Shown piece after piece: positions 33,197-44,096 of a stretch of DNA of 64,000 nucleotides (positions are counted from its first letter, which is position 1; each line of letters begins with the position of its first letter). The notes under the pieces were generated by a model. It saw nothing but the letters and a program-made list of their open reading frames with translations, had not been told where the DNA came from and searched no databases. Made by a program: the position numbers and the translations under genes. Source of the stretch: JAJISK01 sp046759185 (GTDB lineage: Archaea > Thermoplasmatota > Thermoplasmata > RBG-16-68-12 > JAJISG01); assembly GCA_046759185.1 (NCBI GenBank), contig JBHIBO010000005.1, forward strand, positions 1 through 64,000. Direction: 5' to 3'.

Positions 33197-34399
33197 TTAC
33201 TCTTCGGGGAGCGTCGCCGGGACCTTTGCGTCACACCGCAAGCAGCGGAGGTCCCCCTCAGGGTCCACTCCCACCTCGACGGATCCACACTCGAGGCACC
33301 AGAGCAGCGTGTCGCCCTCGATGAGATTCTCCTCCTCCCCTTCTTCGCCTTCGCTCTCATCGAACTCCCTCTCCCCAACCTCCGGGGAGGCCGCTTCCAT
33401 TTCCTCATACATCTGCAATTCGGCCTGACCGCGCAGGGATTTCAGCAGGCGGTACGCCTCCCGTCCCCGGACGAGGGCCTCCGTGTAGTCCTCCTTCTCC
33501 CAGAGGCGCCTCGCGGCAGCCAGGTCGTCCTCAGCCGCCGAAACGTCCAATCCCTCTGCCTCGGCGGTCTCAATCACGGACGCAATCTGATCGAGGACCC
33601 CTTTCAGGAGGGTCACCTTCTGGCTATTCTGGAAGGTGGCGGACGAAGTAGAAGTCTGCGGCAAGGCCGTTTCCCGGGAAGCGAGAAGGAGAAAGTGGCT
33701 TGAGATGAGGTCGCCCGCCTCCAGCGCCTGCGCTAACCCGTCCCGGAGCGGACCTTTGACGCGCGCGGCCTCCCCCTCGATCTCCTCGACACGCTTCGCT
33801 CGTGCTCGGTGAACCAACTCGTCCACTTCGCTGATGACCTCCAGGTAGCTCTCGCGGTCATCTTCGGCGAGGGCCAGAACTGCCCGCCGAAGTTTGCGGT
33901 GCGCCAGAGTGGTGTCTCCGCCCATGGCCTGAATCTCTGCAATGGCCCGCCCCAGGTTCGCCACGTGGTGGCGGTGGCGGTCCATCTCGTAGGCATATAG
34001 CCTCGACACGGCAGTCTCCAGCTTCTCCAGGAGGGGCGCCGCCTCCGCGAAGGAGCCGCCCTCGAAGGCATGCATGACCTCGAGGAGCTGGTCGCTCACC
34101 TTCCTCGCCCACTCCGTGGAGCCCTCCGAGGTCTCCAGAATGCGCCGGGCGGAGGCGATAGCGACGGCCATGCCGCTCTCGATATAGTCGCGGGACTCCC
34201 CCTCGATGCGCCTGACGGCCTTCCGGGCGGCCTGGAAGGCCTCGTGGAACCGCCGCTCCTTGAATTGGCGGGCGGCGTCCGTCTGGAGGCGCCTCGGCTC
34301 CTCAAAGTCGACGAGGCGGGAGAGGGCGTACCGCACCCGGCCCCCCAGCACGGGGGTGCTGGCGCGCTTTTTATCGGATGGGGATTTCGACTTGGCCAT
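33197..34399 (-). CDS. Helical coiled-coil protein with C-terminal zinc ribbon
   Basis: Codes for 400 residues from ATG 34399. The first 30 residues are basic and disordered; about 35-350 is charged alpha-helix of the same style as the giant protein (short helix pairs rich in Ala, Glu, Arg). An acidic stretch (EFDESEGEEGEEEN) precedes a C-terminal zinc ribbon CLEC...CLRC at about 370-390. The giant protein has its zinc ribbon at the N-terminus instead. No catalytic motif. Probably a scaffold or adaptor; unknown family. Confidence 0.7.
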   Translation of the reverse strand: MAKSKSPSDKKRASTPVLGGRVRYALSRLVDFEEPRRLQTDAARQFKERRFHEAFQAARKAVRRIEGESRDYIESGMAVAIASARRILETSEGSTEWARKVSDQLLEVMHAFEGGSFAEAAPLLEKLETAVSRLYAYEMDRHRHHVANLGRAIAEIQAMGGDTTLAHRKLRRAVLALAEDDRESYLEVISEVDELVHRARAKRVEEIEGEAARVKGPLRDGLAQALEAGDLISSHFLLLASRETALPQTSTSSATFQNSQKVTLLKGVLDQIASVIETAEAEGLDVSAAEDDLAAARRLWEKEDYTEALVRGREAYRLLKSLRGQAELQMYEEMEAASPEVGEREFDESEGEEGEEENLIEGDTLLWCLECGSVEVGVDPEGDLRCLRCDAKVPATLPEE

Positions 34400-34486
34400 G
34401 GGCCCGTTCGGGCTGCCTTTTGGGCCTCGTGGCGTTAAGAATTTCGAACAGGGTATCAAAGGCGGGAATGAGCCGGAGTGCCAGTT

Positions 34487-35740
34487 CTACGTCTCGCGCA
34501 AGGCCGCACTAAGCTCGTCCAGCGGGACGTCCCTCTGCTCCCCTGTCCGAAGATCCTTGAGACCCACCTTCCCCTCTCCCCACTCCCGCTCACCCACGAG
34601 GACGGCCATCCGGGCCCCGAGGGCGTCGGCGTGGTCCAGGTTCTTGGAGGGTCCGCGGCCTGTGAGATCCACGTCCGCCGAGAACCCGGCCGCACGAACC
34701 CGGCGGAGGACGTCGTAGCCGGCATCCCGAAGGTGGTCGCCGATGGGAAACACGTAGACATCAAGCTCCACTTGCGGTAGGTCCACTTCCGCCTTCTCCA
34801 GGGCGAGAAGGACCCGGTCGAAGCCCATCCCAAAACCCGTGGTCTGCAGGGGGTCTCCACCAAACAGATTGGTAAGGGCGTACGACCCGCCGCCACAGAT
34901 CTGGCTCGCAGCCCCCAAGGGTTCGTAGTGGAGCTCGAAGACGGCGCCCGTGTAGTAGTCGAGGCCGCGAACGACCCCGAGGTCGTACGCGACGTCCTCG
35001 ATGCCATACCGTTCCAGCAGAGCTCCGAGATCCCGGAGGTACTGAAGCCCCGCCTGCTCCCCCACTCGCTTCTCCGCCTGGGCCAGGACCTCCGGCCCTC
35101 CTCGCAGGTCCACCAGGGCGACGAGGTCGTCACGCAAATCCCCGATTCCCCCAGCCTCCAGCTCCTGTGCCAACTCGTCCGTGCGTCCCTTGTCGAGGGC
35201 CCTGAGGATCCGGGCCTTCCGGTCCTCGTCCACATCCAGGAGCCCGCGAATCAGTCCGATGTGGCCCAGGCGGAGCTGGAAGCCCGTGAGGCCGGCCTCG
35301 CGCACGGCCTCCACCGCCGTGGCGATAACCTCCGCGTCAGTCTGGAGTGGGTTGCCCCCCAGGATCTCGACGCCGAACTGGTGGAACTCCCGGTAGCGGC
35401 CGTATTGGGGTTCGTCGTACCGGTAGCAGGTCCCGAGGTAGAAGACCTTCAGGGGCTTGGGCCGGCCTTGCAGCCTGTTGAGGTAGAAGCGAATGACGGG
35501 GGCCGTGAGCTCCGGGCGGAGGGCGAGCTCCCGGCCCCCCTTGTCACGGAAGGCGTACAGCTCCCCCACGATGGCGGGCCCCGACTTGGCGATGAAGAGC
35601 TGGGCGTGCTCGAAGGTCGGGGTGGCCACTTCCCCGTAGCCAAACCGCCGGGCGACGCGCATGAAGGCAGCCTCCACGGCACGCCTACGGGCCATGTCCT
35701 CCGGGGTGAAGTCTCGTGTGCCCCGCGGCCGTTCGAACAT
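34487..35740 (-). CDS. hisS: Histidyl-tRNA synthetase
   Basis: Codes for 417 residues, class II. N-terminal RGTRDFTPEDMARRR; motif 2 FYLGTCYRYDEPQYGRYREFHQFGVEI; histidine-specific loop VRGLDYYTGAVFELH; motif 3 GFGMGFDRVLLAL; and the C-terminal anticodon-binding domain. It charges tRNA-His. An A-rich element with CTATAAC (minus strand, near 35768) supplies a promoter just upstream. Confidence 0.95.
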   Translation of the reverse strand: MFERPRGTRDFTPEDMARRRAVEAAFMRVARRFGYGEVATPTFEHAQLFIAKSGPAIVGELYAFRDKGGRELALRPELTAPVIRFYLNRLQGRPKPLKVFYLGTCYRYDEPQYGRYREFHQFGVEILGGNPLQTDAEVIATAVEAVREAGLTGFQLRLGHIGLIRGLLDVDEDRKARILRALDKGRTDELAQELEAGGIGDLRDDLVALVDLRGGPEVLAQAEKRVGEQAGLQYLRDLGALLERYGIEDVAYDLGVVRGLDYYTGAVFELHYEPLGAASQICGGGSYALTNLFGGDPLQTTGFGMGFDRVLLALEKAEVDLPQVELDVYVFPIGDHLRDAGYDVLRRVRAAGFSADVDLTGRGPSKNLDHADALGARMAVLVGEREWGEGKVGLKDLRTGEQRDVPLDELSAALRET

Positions 35741-35875
35741 CGGCAGGTTCCAGGGAAGGCGGTGTTATAGCTTTTTTCGGGTCGCTACCCTAACGACCGG
35801 TCCTGGCCCATGGGCTCTCTCGCCCGTACGAAACCGATCCGGGGCTCGCCGAGGCTAGTTCTCCAGTCAACCGGT

Positions 35876-35893
35876 TTCGTTCGGTTGAACGAA
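35876..35893. repeat. Perfect inverted repeat TTCGTTC-4-GAACGAA
   Basis: Seven-base arms with a GGTT spacer. It could be a dimeric regulator site or a small hairpin. CGAAACCG at 35829 and CGGTTTCG at 35872 form a second, wider inverted pair around it. Confidence 0.5.
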
Positions 35894-36217
35894 TAGGATC
35901 AGGATCGGACGGCGTCGTGGCTAGCGTTGGTTCAAGGCGGCAGGCGGACTTCAGTCCTTGTGAAATCCACCCGGAGAGATTGGAGTTTGGCCGCAAGTTT
36001 CTCCGCGAGATGTGGCAGGAGGAGCAGGACGGACTGACCCACTTACGGACCAGGTTGCTCGACGATTCCCTGGTATCGGTAGGTTCGCCTATGGCCGTGG
36101 TAGGTCCGGTTACCGTGGACCCGAAGACGATTCGGGACACCTTCGCCCGTAGACGATCTTCGTCCGCGGGGATGTCATACGATATTAGGACACGCTTTCT
36201 CGTCCAACGACTTCCAT

Positions 36218-36237
36218 TTTCGTTCAGGCGTACGAAA
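36218..36237. repeat. Inverted repeat TTTCGT-8-ACGAAA
   Basis: Six-base arms with an 8-base spacer, sharing sequence with the element at 35876. It is about 115 bases upstream of the HAD gene. Confidence 0.45.
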
Positions 36238-36353
36238 GCCAGCACATGAAGGGATAGGTGAGAGGTCGGGGAAAATGCCCGCTATCCCCCACCTGGTGGC
36301 CTTGGCACCTTCCCCCCTCGAACCCTAAATAGCACCGCCTCCTCCTCCGGACG

Positions 36354-37040
36354 TTGCCTGAGGTCAAGACCCTCTTTTTCGACCTGGATGGGACCCTCTG
36401 CGAGTACGGCCTTGCCCCCAACGCGGCCCTCCGCCAGGCCTGCGCGGCTGCTGGCATCGACGTAGACCTAGATCATCACGAGTACTACGACCTCTACAAG
36501 GTCGTCCAGGCCGAGCGGCCGACAGGAGGCTATGAGGAGGTGAGCGACGAGGCGTATCGTCGGCTCCTCGCGTCCCACGGTTGGGACGATCCCGCGGTGG
36601 CCCGGAGGGTAGCTGCCACCTACCGGAGGGACCGGCTCGCGAGCATCGACATGTATCCCGAGACGGTCGAGGTCCTGGACCAGCTCCGCGGGGAGTATCC
36701 GCTCGGCATTATCTCCAACGGACCAGGGGAGATTCAGTGGATGAAGGTGCAGAAGTTCCGACTCCAGCCCTACTTCGACACGATCGTCATCTCCGGCGAG
36801 GTCGGCGCGGAGAAGCCCGAGGCCGCCATCTTCCGCCTCGCCCTGGAGCGACTCAAGGGAAGGGCGGACGCTGCTGCGCACATTGGGGACCATCTCACCT
36901 ACGACGTCGCGGGGGCCCGGGGGGCCGGCCTCTTGAGCATCTGGGTCAACCGGGGGGGCATCCCGCCCCCCGATGGGAGCGCGATACCCCACCACGAAAT
37001 CCACGACCTGCGGGAGCTCCTGCCTCTCGTCTCGGCGTGA
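36354..37040 (+). CDS. HAD-superfamily hydrolase
   Basis: Codes for 228 residues from a TTG start about 20 bases after its TATA element, so nearly leaderless. HAD motif I is FFDLDGTLCEYG (nucleophile Asp), motif II IISNGPG, motif III Lys in GAEKPEAAIF, motif IV GDHLTYDVAGARGAG. The helical cap (about 15-90) marks a subfamily I phosphatase. Substrate unknown; phosphoglycolate and small sugar phosphates are typical. It converges with glmS with no gap between the stops. Confidence 0.88.
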   Translation: MPEVKTLFFDLDGTLCEYGLAPNAALRQACAAAGIDVDLDHHEYYDLYKVVQAERPTGGYEEVSDEAYRRLLASHGWDDPAVARRVAATYRRDRLASIDMYPETVEVLDQLRGEYPLGIISNGPGEIQWMKVQKFRLQPYFDTIVISGEVGAEKPEAAIFRLALERLKGRADAAAHIGDHLTYDVAGARGAGLLSIWVNRGGIPPPDGSAIPHHEIHDLRELLPLVSA

Positions 37041-38828
<1,788 letters not shown>

Positions 38829-40028
38829 CTACGTCACCCGGGACCCGTCGGGCAGGGTCCCACGCAGGGTCGATCCAGAGGCGGCAATGCTGCGCGCCCC
38901 AACGATCGTGCCTGCCATCACGTTGACCCCGCTTCCCAGGGCGGAGTCCTCTCCCAGGAAGGAGCCCACGTGGGGGACCTCGTGCCACTCCCCCTCGATC
39001 TGCACCGTGACCGTCTCGGCAGGCACCGAGAGGTGGGAGGCGCTCCGAACCCCCCGCCCGAGGACGCTGTGGGAGACGTAGGAGAAGGCTCCGAGGGAGC
39101 AATCCGGCATGATCAGGCTCTCCTCGATGACGGAGGAGGCCCCGATGGTGACGTTTTCACCGATGGAGGTGGACGGGTAGATCGTGGCGTGGGGGCCCAC
39201 CTCGCACCCCTCACCGATGGCCACGGGTCCTTGGACGTACGTCCCCGCCCGGAGGACGGAGCCCTCCCCCAGGGCCACCGGGCCTCGGAGGATGACACCC
39301 TCTTCTACCTTCCCCGCGATCTGCTCCTTCAGAGCCTGAAGCGCGACGGCGTTGACCTTGATGAGGTCCCACGGGTACACCGCGTCGATCCAGGTCCCCT
39401 CTGTGGGAATGGCCGTGAGCTTTCGCTTCCGGGCCAGCTTCTGGAGGATGGCGGGGATGTCAAAAACCCCCTTCTTACCCTGCCGGGTGGCCTCCTTGAG
39501 GAAGGCGGGATCGAGCCCGTAGATGCCCGTGTTGATGAGGTTGCCGATGCGCTCCTCCGGCTTCTCCACGATGTTCTGGACGCGGGTCCCGTCCAAGGTG
39601 ACCACGCCATATTTCGAGGGTTCCTCGCTCTCCGTGATGACCACGGAGGGGGTCACCCCCGCCTGGAGGAGGTCCTCCACCGTCCGGCCATCGATCACGT
39701 TGTCCCCGGCCAGGACGAGGAACTCGTCCTCCAGCAGGTCGGCGGCCTGGAGGAGGGCGTGGGCCGTCCCCAGCTGCTTGTCCTGGGTGACGTAGTCGAT
39801 CTGGGCGCCCCACTCCTTCCCGTCCTGGAAGTGGGTCATGATCCGTTCCTTGCGGTAGCCCACCACCATGACGATGTCCCGGAGCCCGTTCTCCACGAGG
39901 GCCTGGACCACATACTCCACGATGGGACGGTTGGCCACGGGAATCATGACCTTGGGTTCCGTCCGGGTGAAGGGTCCCAAGCGCGTTCCTTCTCCCGCGG
40001 CAAGAACCACGGCCCGTGTTGGCGTCAC
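38829..40028 (-). CDS. glmU: GlmU-like bifunctional sugar-1-phosphate nucleotidyltransferase/acetyltransferase
   Basis: Codes for 399 residues from GTG. The N-terminal nucleotidyltransferase has VVLAAGEGTRLGPFTRTEPKVMIPVANRP and LAGDNVIDGRT; the C-terminal part (about 245-395) is a left-handed beta-helix of hexapeptide repeats (GPVALGEGSVLRAGTYVQGPVAIGEG-type). This matches archaeal proteins that combine glucosamine-1-P acetyltransferase and N-acetylglucosamine-1-P uridyltransferase activities. The neighbouring glmS supports that role. Bacterial-style glmU has the same overall order. Confidence 0.88.
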   Translation of the reverse strand: MTPTRAVVLAAGEGTRLGPFTRTEPKVMIPVANRPIVEYVVQALVENGLRDIVMVVGYRKERIMTHFQDGKEWGAQIDYVTQDKQLGTAHALLQAADLLEDEFLVLAGDNVIDGRTVEDLLQAGVTPSVVITESEEPSKYGVVTLDGTRVQNIVEKPEERIGNLINTGIYGLDPAFLKEATRQGKKGVFDIPAILQKLARKRKLTAIPTEGTWIDAVYPWDLIKVNAVALQALKEQIAGKVEEGVILRGPVALGEGSVLRAGTYVQGPVAIGEGCEVGPHATIYPSTSIGENVTIGASSVIEESLIMPDCSLGAFSYVSHSVLGRGVRSASHLSVPAETVTVQIEGEWHEVPHVGSFLGEDSALGSGVNVMAGTIVGARSIAASGSTLRGTLPDGSRVT

Positions 40029-40084
40029 CTGCGAATCCCGTCCCGCCTAACGTGGCCCACGACTAGATTAGCTTTTCCTCCCCG

Positions 40085-40894
40085 TTATCCCCCACCCCGG
40101 CGCGGAAGGTCGACGACGCGGTACGTCACGGGCTTCTCGACGCCCTCGTTGGCCGCCTCCAGGCCCGTGATGACGTCGGTGGAGGAGTCCTGGGAAGCGA
40201 TGAGGAGGACGTCCACGCCCCGCTGCGCGGCCTCGTGGGCAGCCGCGACGGGGGCAAACTCGAAGTCGGGGGTCAGCTCAAGCTTCTTCGCGAGAACGCG
40301 AGCCACCACATCACTCACCCCGACCACCCCGGATTCATGGGTCGACACCAGGCGGCCCGCCTCGGCAAGGTCCACGGCGGCTGTCCCGCGCCAGGCTGCG
40401 CCGGGGATGCGGAGGATGGTGATGACACCGGGCTCGAGGTCGACCAGGCCCTCCAGGTCCACCACCGCCACGTCCTCACCAGGGTCAGCGGCCTGGAGGG
40501 ACCGGCCGTGGGAGCTCGATTCGCGGTGAGGATAGGCCACGAGGCGGCCCCCCTCCATGAAGAGGCCCACCGGATCGCCGGCTTGAACGGCTTCCCCCGC
40601 GATGGCGGAGGTCATGTCCAGGATACGGGTCTCAGCGTAGGACCGCTCCACAAACTCTCGCAGCTCCCGAAGGCGGTCGTGGAGGGCCTCCACGCCCGCC
40701 ATGGTGGCCGCGTACACGCCGTTCTCCCGATGCACGAGACCCTCCTCGGTGAGGGCGGCCAGGTAACCCGAGACCCCCTGCACGCTGAGGTCCAGTTTCT
40801 CAGCCAGGCTCTTCATGCGGGTGTGGCTTCCGGTGGTGACCTCCAAAAGGAGGAGGAGACGGGTGCCCTCCCGGACGTCCCGCAGGAGCTTCAT
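40085..40894 (-). CDS. Predicted winged-helix transcriptional regulator
   Basis: Codes for 269 residues. An N-terminal winged helix (about 1-70) has the MarR/ArsR-like pattern TRMKSLAEKLDLSVQGVSGYLAALTEEGLVHRENGVY; an effector-like domain follows (about 90-265) with GDPVGLFMEGGRLVAYP and a segment resembling a small-molecule sensor. Related archaeal regulators are of unknown ligand. It lies upstream of the GlmU-like gene on the same strand (56-base gap) and diverges from the sugar dehydrogenase-like gene, either of which it might control. Confidence 0.75.
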   Translation of the reverse strand: MKLLRDVREGTRLLLLLEVTTGSHTRMKSLAEKLDLSVQGVSGYLAALTEEGLVHRENGVYAATMAGVEALHDRLRELREFVERSYAETRILDMTSAIAGEAVQAGDPVGLFMEGGRLVAYPHRESSSHGRSLQAADPGEDVAVVDLEGLVDLEPGVITILRIPGAAWRGTAAVDLAEAGRLVSTHESGVVGVSDVVARVLAKKLELTPDFEFAPVAAAHEAAQRGVDVLLIASQDSSTDVITGLEAANEGVEKPVTYRVVDLPRRGGG

Positions 40895-41006
40895 CGTTCC
40901 GTGGATGCGACGTGACTATGTAAGAATGGCGACGGAGGACGGAGGATCCTCGCCCACGTTGGCCGAGTCGCCACGCATATTAGGAAGGAGCCCCCAAAGG
41001 GAGACG

Positions 41007-42161
41007 ATGCGGGTTCGAACCGTCGTTCTGGCCGTCGCGTTCGCGGCGATTGTCGGGGTGGGGCTCGTATTCGTTCTCCTCGGCATTCCTCCCTTCTTCG
41101 AGGTGCCTTCGGGGAACCTCGCCCTGGAGACCGTTCACGTGGGTCTGAACACGCCGGTCGCCTTCGCCTTCGCGCCGGACGGCCGCGTCTTCTACAACGA
41201 GCTCCAGAATGGAGGGGTCCGCATCATCAAGGAGGGGGCCGTGCTTCCCGAACCCTTTGTCGCGCTGAACGTCGTCGGACAAAGCGAAATGGGCCTCCTG
41301 GGTCTTGCCCTCGACCCCGATTTCGCCACCGAGCCCTTCGTGTACGTCTTCTATACCTACCGGGACGTGGACGGGACCTTCAACCGTATCTCCCGTTTCC
41401 CAGCCATCGGCGACGTGGCCGGGTCGGAGGAGATCCTCCTCAATCGTCTCCCGGCCAACGCGTTCCACAACGGCGGTCGACTCGGTTTTGGGCCGGACGA
41501 CCTCCTGTATGCCTCCCTGGGGGACACGGGCAATGCAGCCCAGTCCCAGGATCCCCAGACCTTGCCTGGAAAGATCCTGCGCATGCATCGAGATGGCCCT
41601 ATCCCGGGGGACAACCCCTTCCCGGCGTCCTACACCTACCTGTACGGGATTCGGAACGTGTTCGGTTTCGACTTCTCGCCCGCCGGAGCCCTCTACTTCT
41701 CGGAGAACGGCCCTTTCGGGAACGATGAGGTGAACCTGGGACTGCGCGGCGAGAACTACGGCTGGCCCGTGGTCCAGGGGGCCGCTCCCGATCCCCGTTT
41801 CGTCCCCCCCCTCGTCGTCTTCTCCCCCGCCATCGCACCGACGGGGCTGGGTTTCTACAGCGGCGACCGCTTGGGGCCGTCCAACGCCCAGGTCCCGTAC
41901 TTCGGGTCGTTCAACTTCGGCCGCCTGTACAGGCTCGTGGAGGATGCGGGGACGGACTCGGGGTACCGGTCGGAACTCGTGCTGGACCCTGCCGGGCTAG
42001 GAGGCCTCTTGGACGTCGTGGATGGTCCGGACGGCTACCTGTACGTCAGCTTCCCCGACAGGATTGCGCGGGTCATCCTGGAACCGGCCGGGCCCATGAC
42101 CGCGCTTCCCGATTCCCTCCATGTCGCGATGGGGGAGGCCTGGTTCGTCCCACTAGCATGA
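41007..42161 (+). CDS. Exported PQQ-dependent sugar dehydrogenase-like six-bladed propeller
   Basis: Codes for 384 residues from ATG 41007, chosen because a basic start plus hydrophobic helix (TVVLAVAFAAIVGVGLVFVLLG) follows it; longer frames run into the divergent regulator. The propeller has the soluble aldose-dehydrogenase/HHIP-like pattern: LNTPVAFAFAPDGRVFYNE, GLLGLALDPDF, HNGGRLGFGPDDLLYASLGD, GIRNVFGFDF and ENGPFGNDEVN. Related enzymes oxidise sugars with PQQ. Cofactor binding cannot be proven here. A TATA-like CATATTAGG (about 40975) lies upstream. A tRNA gene follows. Confidence 0.85.
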   Translation: MRVRTVVLAVAFAAIVGVGLVFVLLGIPPFFEVPSGNLALETVHVGLNTPVAFAFAPDGRVFYNELQNGGVRIIKEGAVLPEPFVALNVVGQSEMGLLGLALDPDFATEPFVYVFYTYRDVDGTFNRISRFPAIGDVAGSEEILLNRLPANAFHNGGRLGFGPDDLLYASLGDTGNAAQSQDPQTLPGKILRMHRDGPIPGDNPFPASYTYLYGIRNVFGFDFSPAGALYFSENGPFGNDEVNLGLRGENYGWPVVQGAAPDPRFVPPLVVFSPAIAPTGLGFYSGDRLGPSNAQVPYFGSFNFGRLYRLVEDAGTDSGYRSELVLDPAGLGGLLDVVDGPDGYLYVSFPDRIARVILEPAGPMTALPDSLHVAMGEAWFVPLA

Positions 42162-42232
42162 ATTGGGTCCTGCCGGGCGCCTCACAAGGCTTAAGAGCGA
42201 AGTTCGACTCACGCCATCGGCCCGAAGAGGAG

Positions 42233-42325
42233 GGGCCGGTGGCTTAGGTTGGTCTAGAGCGCCCGGCTGATAGGTTCTCGGACTCAGAGACCGGGAGGTC
42301 GCCTGTTCAAATCAGGCCCGGCCCA
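42233..42325 (+). tRNA. tRNA-Ile (GAT) with 17-base intron
   Basis: Acceptor GGGCCGG/CCGGCCC, T-arm GCCTG-TTCAAAT-CAGGC, discriminator A. The anticodon stem CCCGG/CCGGG encloses 24 bases: loop CTGATA plus A interrupted at the canonical 37/38 position by 42273-42289. The intron can pair internally (GGT-CTC with GAG-ACC), as archaeal splicing sites do. The spliced tRNA is 76 bases. A CTTAAGAGC TATA-like element lies near 42190. Confidence 0.82.
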
Positions 42326-42398
42326 CTCTTCCTCAGCCAATGCTGTCTGCCGGCCCGCTCTCTCTAGTTTATTATCACGGAGCCCCTACGCGCGCGCG

Positions 42399-44030
42399 AT
42401 GGTCGTCGTCTCCCTCGAGTACCGGGACCTCTCCGCCCTGTTGGGCAAGGAGGTACCCCTGGATGAGCTGGGAGAGACCATTCCGCTCATGGGAGCAAGC
42501 CATCAGGGCGTCGAAGGCGACACCCTCCGCATGGAAATCGACCCCGACCGGCCCGATCTCTACTCCATCGAGGGCGTGGCCCGGGCCCTCCGGGGGTTCC
42601 TGGATATCGAAACGGGCCTCCCCCGCTACAAGGTGACCGTCAGCGGCATCGATTTCATCGCGGATGCGAACGTGAAGGAGGTGCGCCCCTACGTGGTCGG
42701 CGGCCTGGTGGAGGACTTGCCGTTGACGGACGAGCTCGTCGCCTCCATCGTGGAGCTGCAGGAGCGCCTCCACACGACCCTCGGCCGAAAACGGGCGAAG
42801 GTGGCCATCGGGCTTCACGACTTCGACGCGGTGGAGGGGCCCTTTCGGTACCGGGCCTTTGAGCCCGAGGAGGCCCGCTTCGTTCCCTTGGGAGACACGA
42901 AGGAGATGAGCCTGAGGGAGATCCTCCAGCACCACGAGAAGGGCCGGGAGTACGCGTGGATCCTAGAGGGCAAGAAGCGCCTGCCCCTCATCTTGGACGT
43001 GGAGGATCAGGTGCTCTCCTTCCCCCCGATCATCAACGGCGAGGTGACGGCCCTCAGTCCCGAGACGAAGAACATCTTCATCGACGTGACGGGGACGGAC
43101 CGAGCGGCCGTGGAGGGGGCCCTGGCCATCCTCATTACGGCCATGGCGGAGCGGGGCGGGTCCGTTCGCTCCGTCACGATCATCTACCCCGATGAGGCCC
43201 GGGAGACCCCCGATCTAACCCCGGCAATCCGGGAGGTGTCCCTCGCCCAGGCGAACGAGCTCTTGGGCCTGCGCCTGTCGGGCCGGGCCGCGGTCGCCGC
43301 CCTCAAGCGCATGCGCCTCGGGGTTAGGTCCCAGAAGGGAACCCTCCGCGTCGAGATTCCCGCCTATCGGACCGACGTGATGCACGACGTGGACATCTTC
43401 GAGGACCTGGCCATCGGACACGGCATCCTCAAGTTCGAACCGATCACCTCGCGGGCCATGACCATGGGGGAGGCGGCCGAGGCCAACGAGTTCACCGAGG
43501 TCCTGCGGCAGGTCTTGATCGGGCATGGACTCCAGGAGGTCCGGACGCTGACCTTCCAGGACGGGGGCGGGCCTTACCGGCCCCGAGAGCCCCGCCTCGA
43601 GCTATCGAACCCCATCACCTCCGACTTGACCGTGGTTCGGTCCAGCCTGTTGCCCTCTCTCTTGGACATCCTCCGCCTGAACCGGCATAGGGAGCTCCCG
43701 CAGCGCATCTTTGAGATCGATGACGTTGTTTTGGGGGGGCACAACCTGCGACACGTGGCAGGCGCTCTCATTCACCCGAAGGCGGGCTTCACGGAGGTGA
43801 AGGGCCTCATCCTCGGGATCCTCCGGGATCTGGGGTTGAAGGGGGACGTGGAGGAAGAGGAGGACGAGAACCTGCTGGCGGGTCGCGCAGCCAGGCCCGT
43901 GGTGAACGGCCAGGGAGTGGGTCTTCTCGGGGAGCTCAAGCCCGAGGTCATCACGGCCTATGACCTCGCGAACCCCGTGGCCGTGTTCGAGCTCGATGCC
44001 AGCGCCCTTCATGCCCTTCTTGCAGGGTGA
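42399..44030 (+). CDS. pheT: Phenylalanyl-tRNA synthetase beta subunit
   Basis: Codes for 543 residues, the compact archaeal/eukaryotic form lacking the bacterial N-terminal tRNA-binding and C-terminal domains. B3/B4 editing region at about 100-260; B5 at about 270-340; the class II-like core has YRTDVMHDVDIFEDLAIGHG, LSNPITSDLTVVRSSLLPSLLDILR and IFEIDDVV. It pairs with PheS, whose gene is not in the window, to charge tRNA-Phe. A TATA-like TAGTTTATTATC (about 42366-42377) directly precedes it. Confidence 0.95.
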   Translation: MVVVSLEYRDLSALLGKEVPLDELGETIPLMGASHQGVEGDTLRMEIDPDRPDLYSIEGVARALRGFLDIETGLPRYKVTVSGIDFIADANVKEVRPYVVGGLVEDLPLTDELVASIVELQERLHTTLGRKRAKVAIGLHDFDAVEGPFRYRAFEPEEARFVPLGDTKEMSLREILQHHEKGREYAWILEGKKRLPLILDVEDQVLSFPPIINGEVTALSPETKNIFIDVTGTDRAAVEGALAILITAMAERGGSVRSVTIIYPDEARETPDLTPAIREVSLAQANELLGLRLSGRAAVAALKRMRLGVRSQKGTLRVEIPAYRTDVMHDVDIFEDLAIGHGILKFEPITSRAMTMGEAAEANEFTEVLRQVLIGHGLQEVRTLTFQDGGGPYRPREPRLELSNPITSDLTVVRSSLLPSLLDILRLNRHRELPQRIFEIDDVVLGGHNLRHVAGALIHPKAGFTEVKGLILGILRDLGLKGDVEEEEDENLLAGRAARPVVNGQGVGLLGELKPEVITAYDLANPVAVFELDASALHALLAG

Positions 44031-44096
44031 CGTGCACTCGGCCGGTCCAAGAGGCACCGTCAAGGGTTAAGACGGCCGGCCTCAATCCGGATATCC

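Larger units (their letters stand above)
35741..36353. other. 613-base gene-free region between hisS and the HAD gene
   Basis: Divergent spacer. The hisS TATA lies at its left end and a CCTAAATAG TATA (about 36324-36332) for the HAD gene at its right end. Short frames on both strands (35790-36245 minus, 35917-36249 plus) have no recognisable composition or signal. It contains repeated TTCGT/ACGAA elements: inverted repeats at 35876-35893 and 36218-36237, and the 9-mer CGTACGAAA at 35825 and 36229. Confidence 0.6.

Noticed and set aside
35741..36353. Origin of replication
   Set aside because: No Orc1/Cdc6 gene nearby and no recognisable origin-recognition box; repeats alone are not enough.
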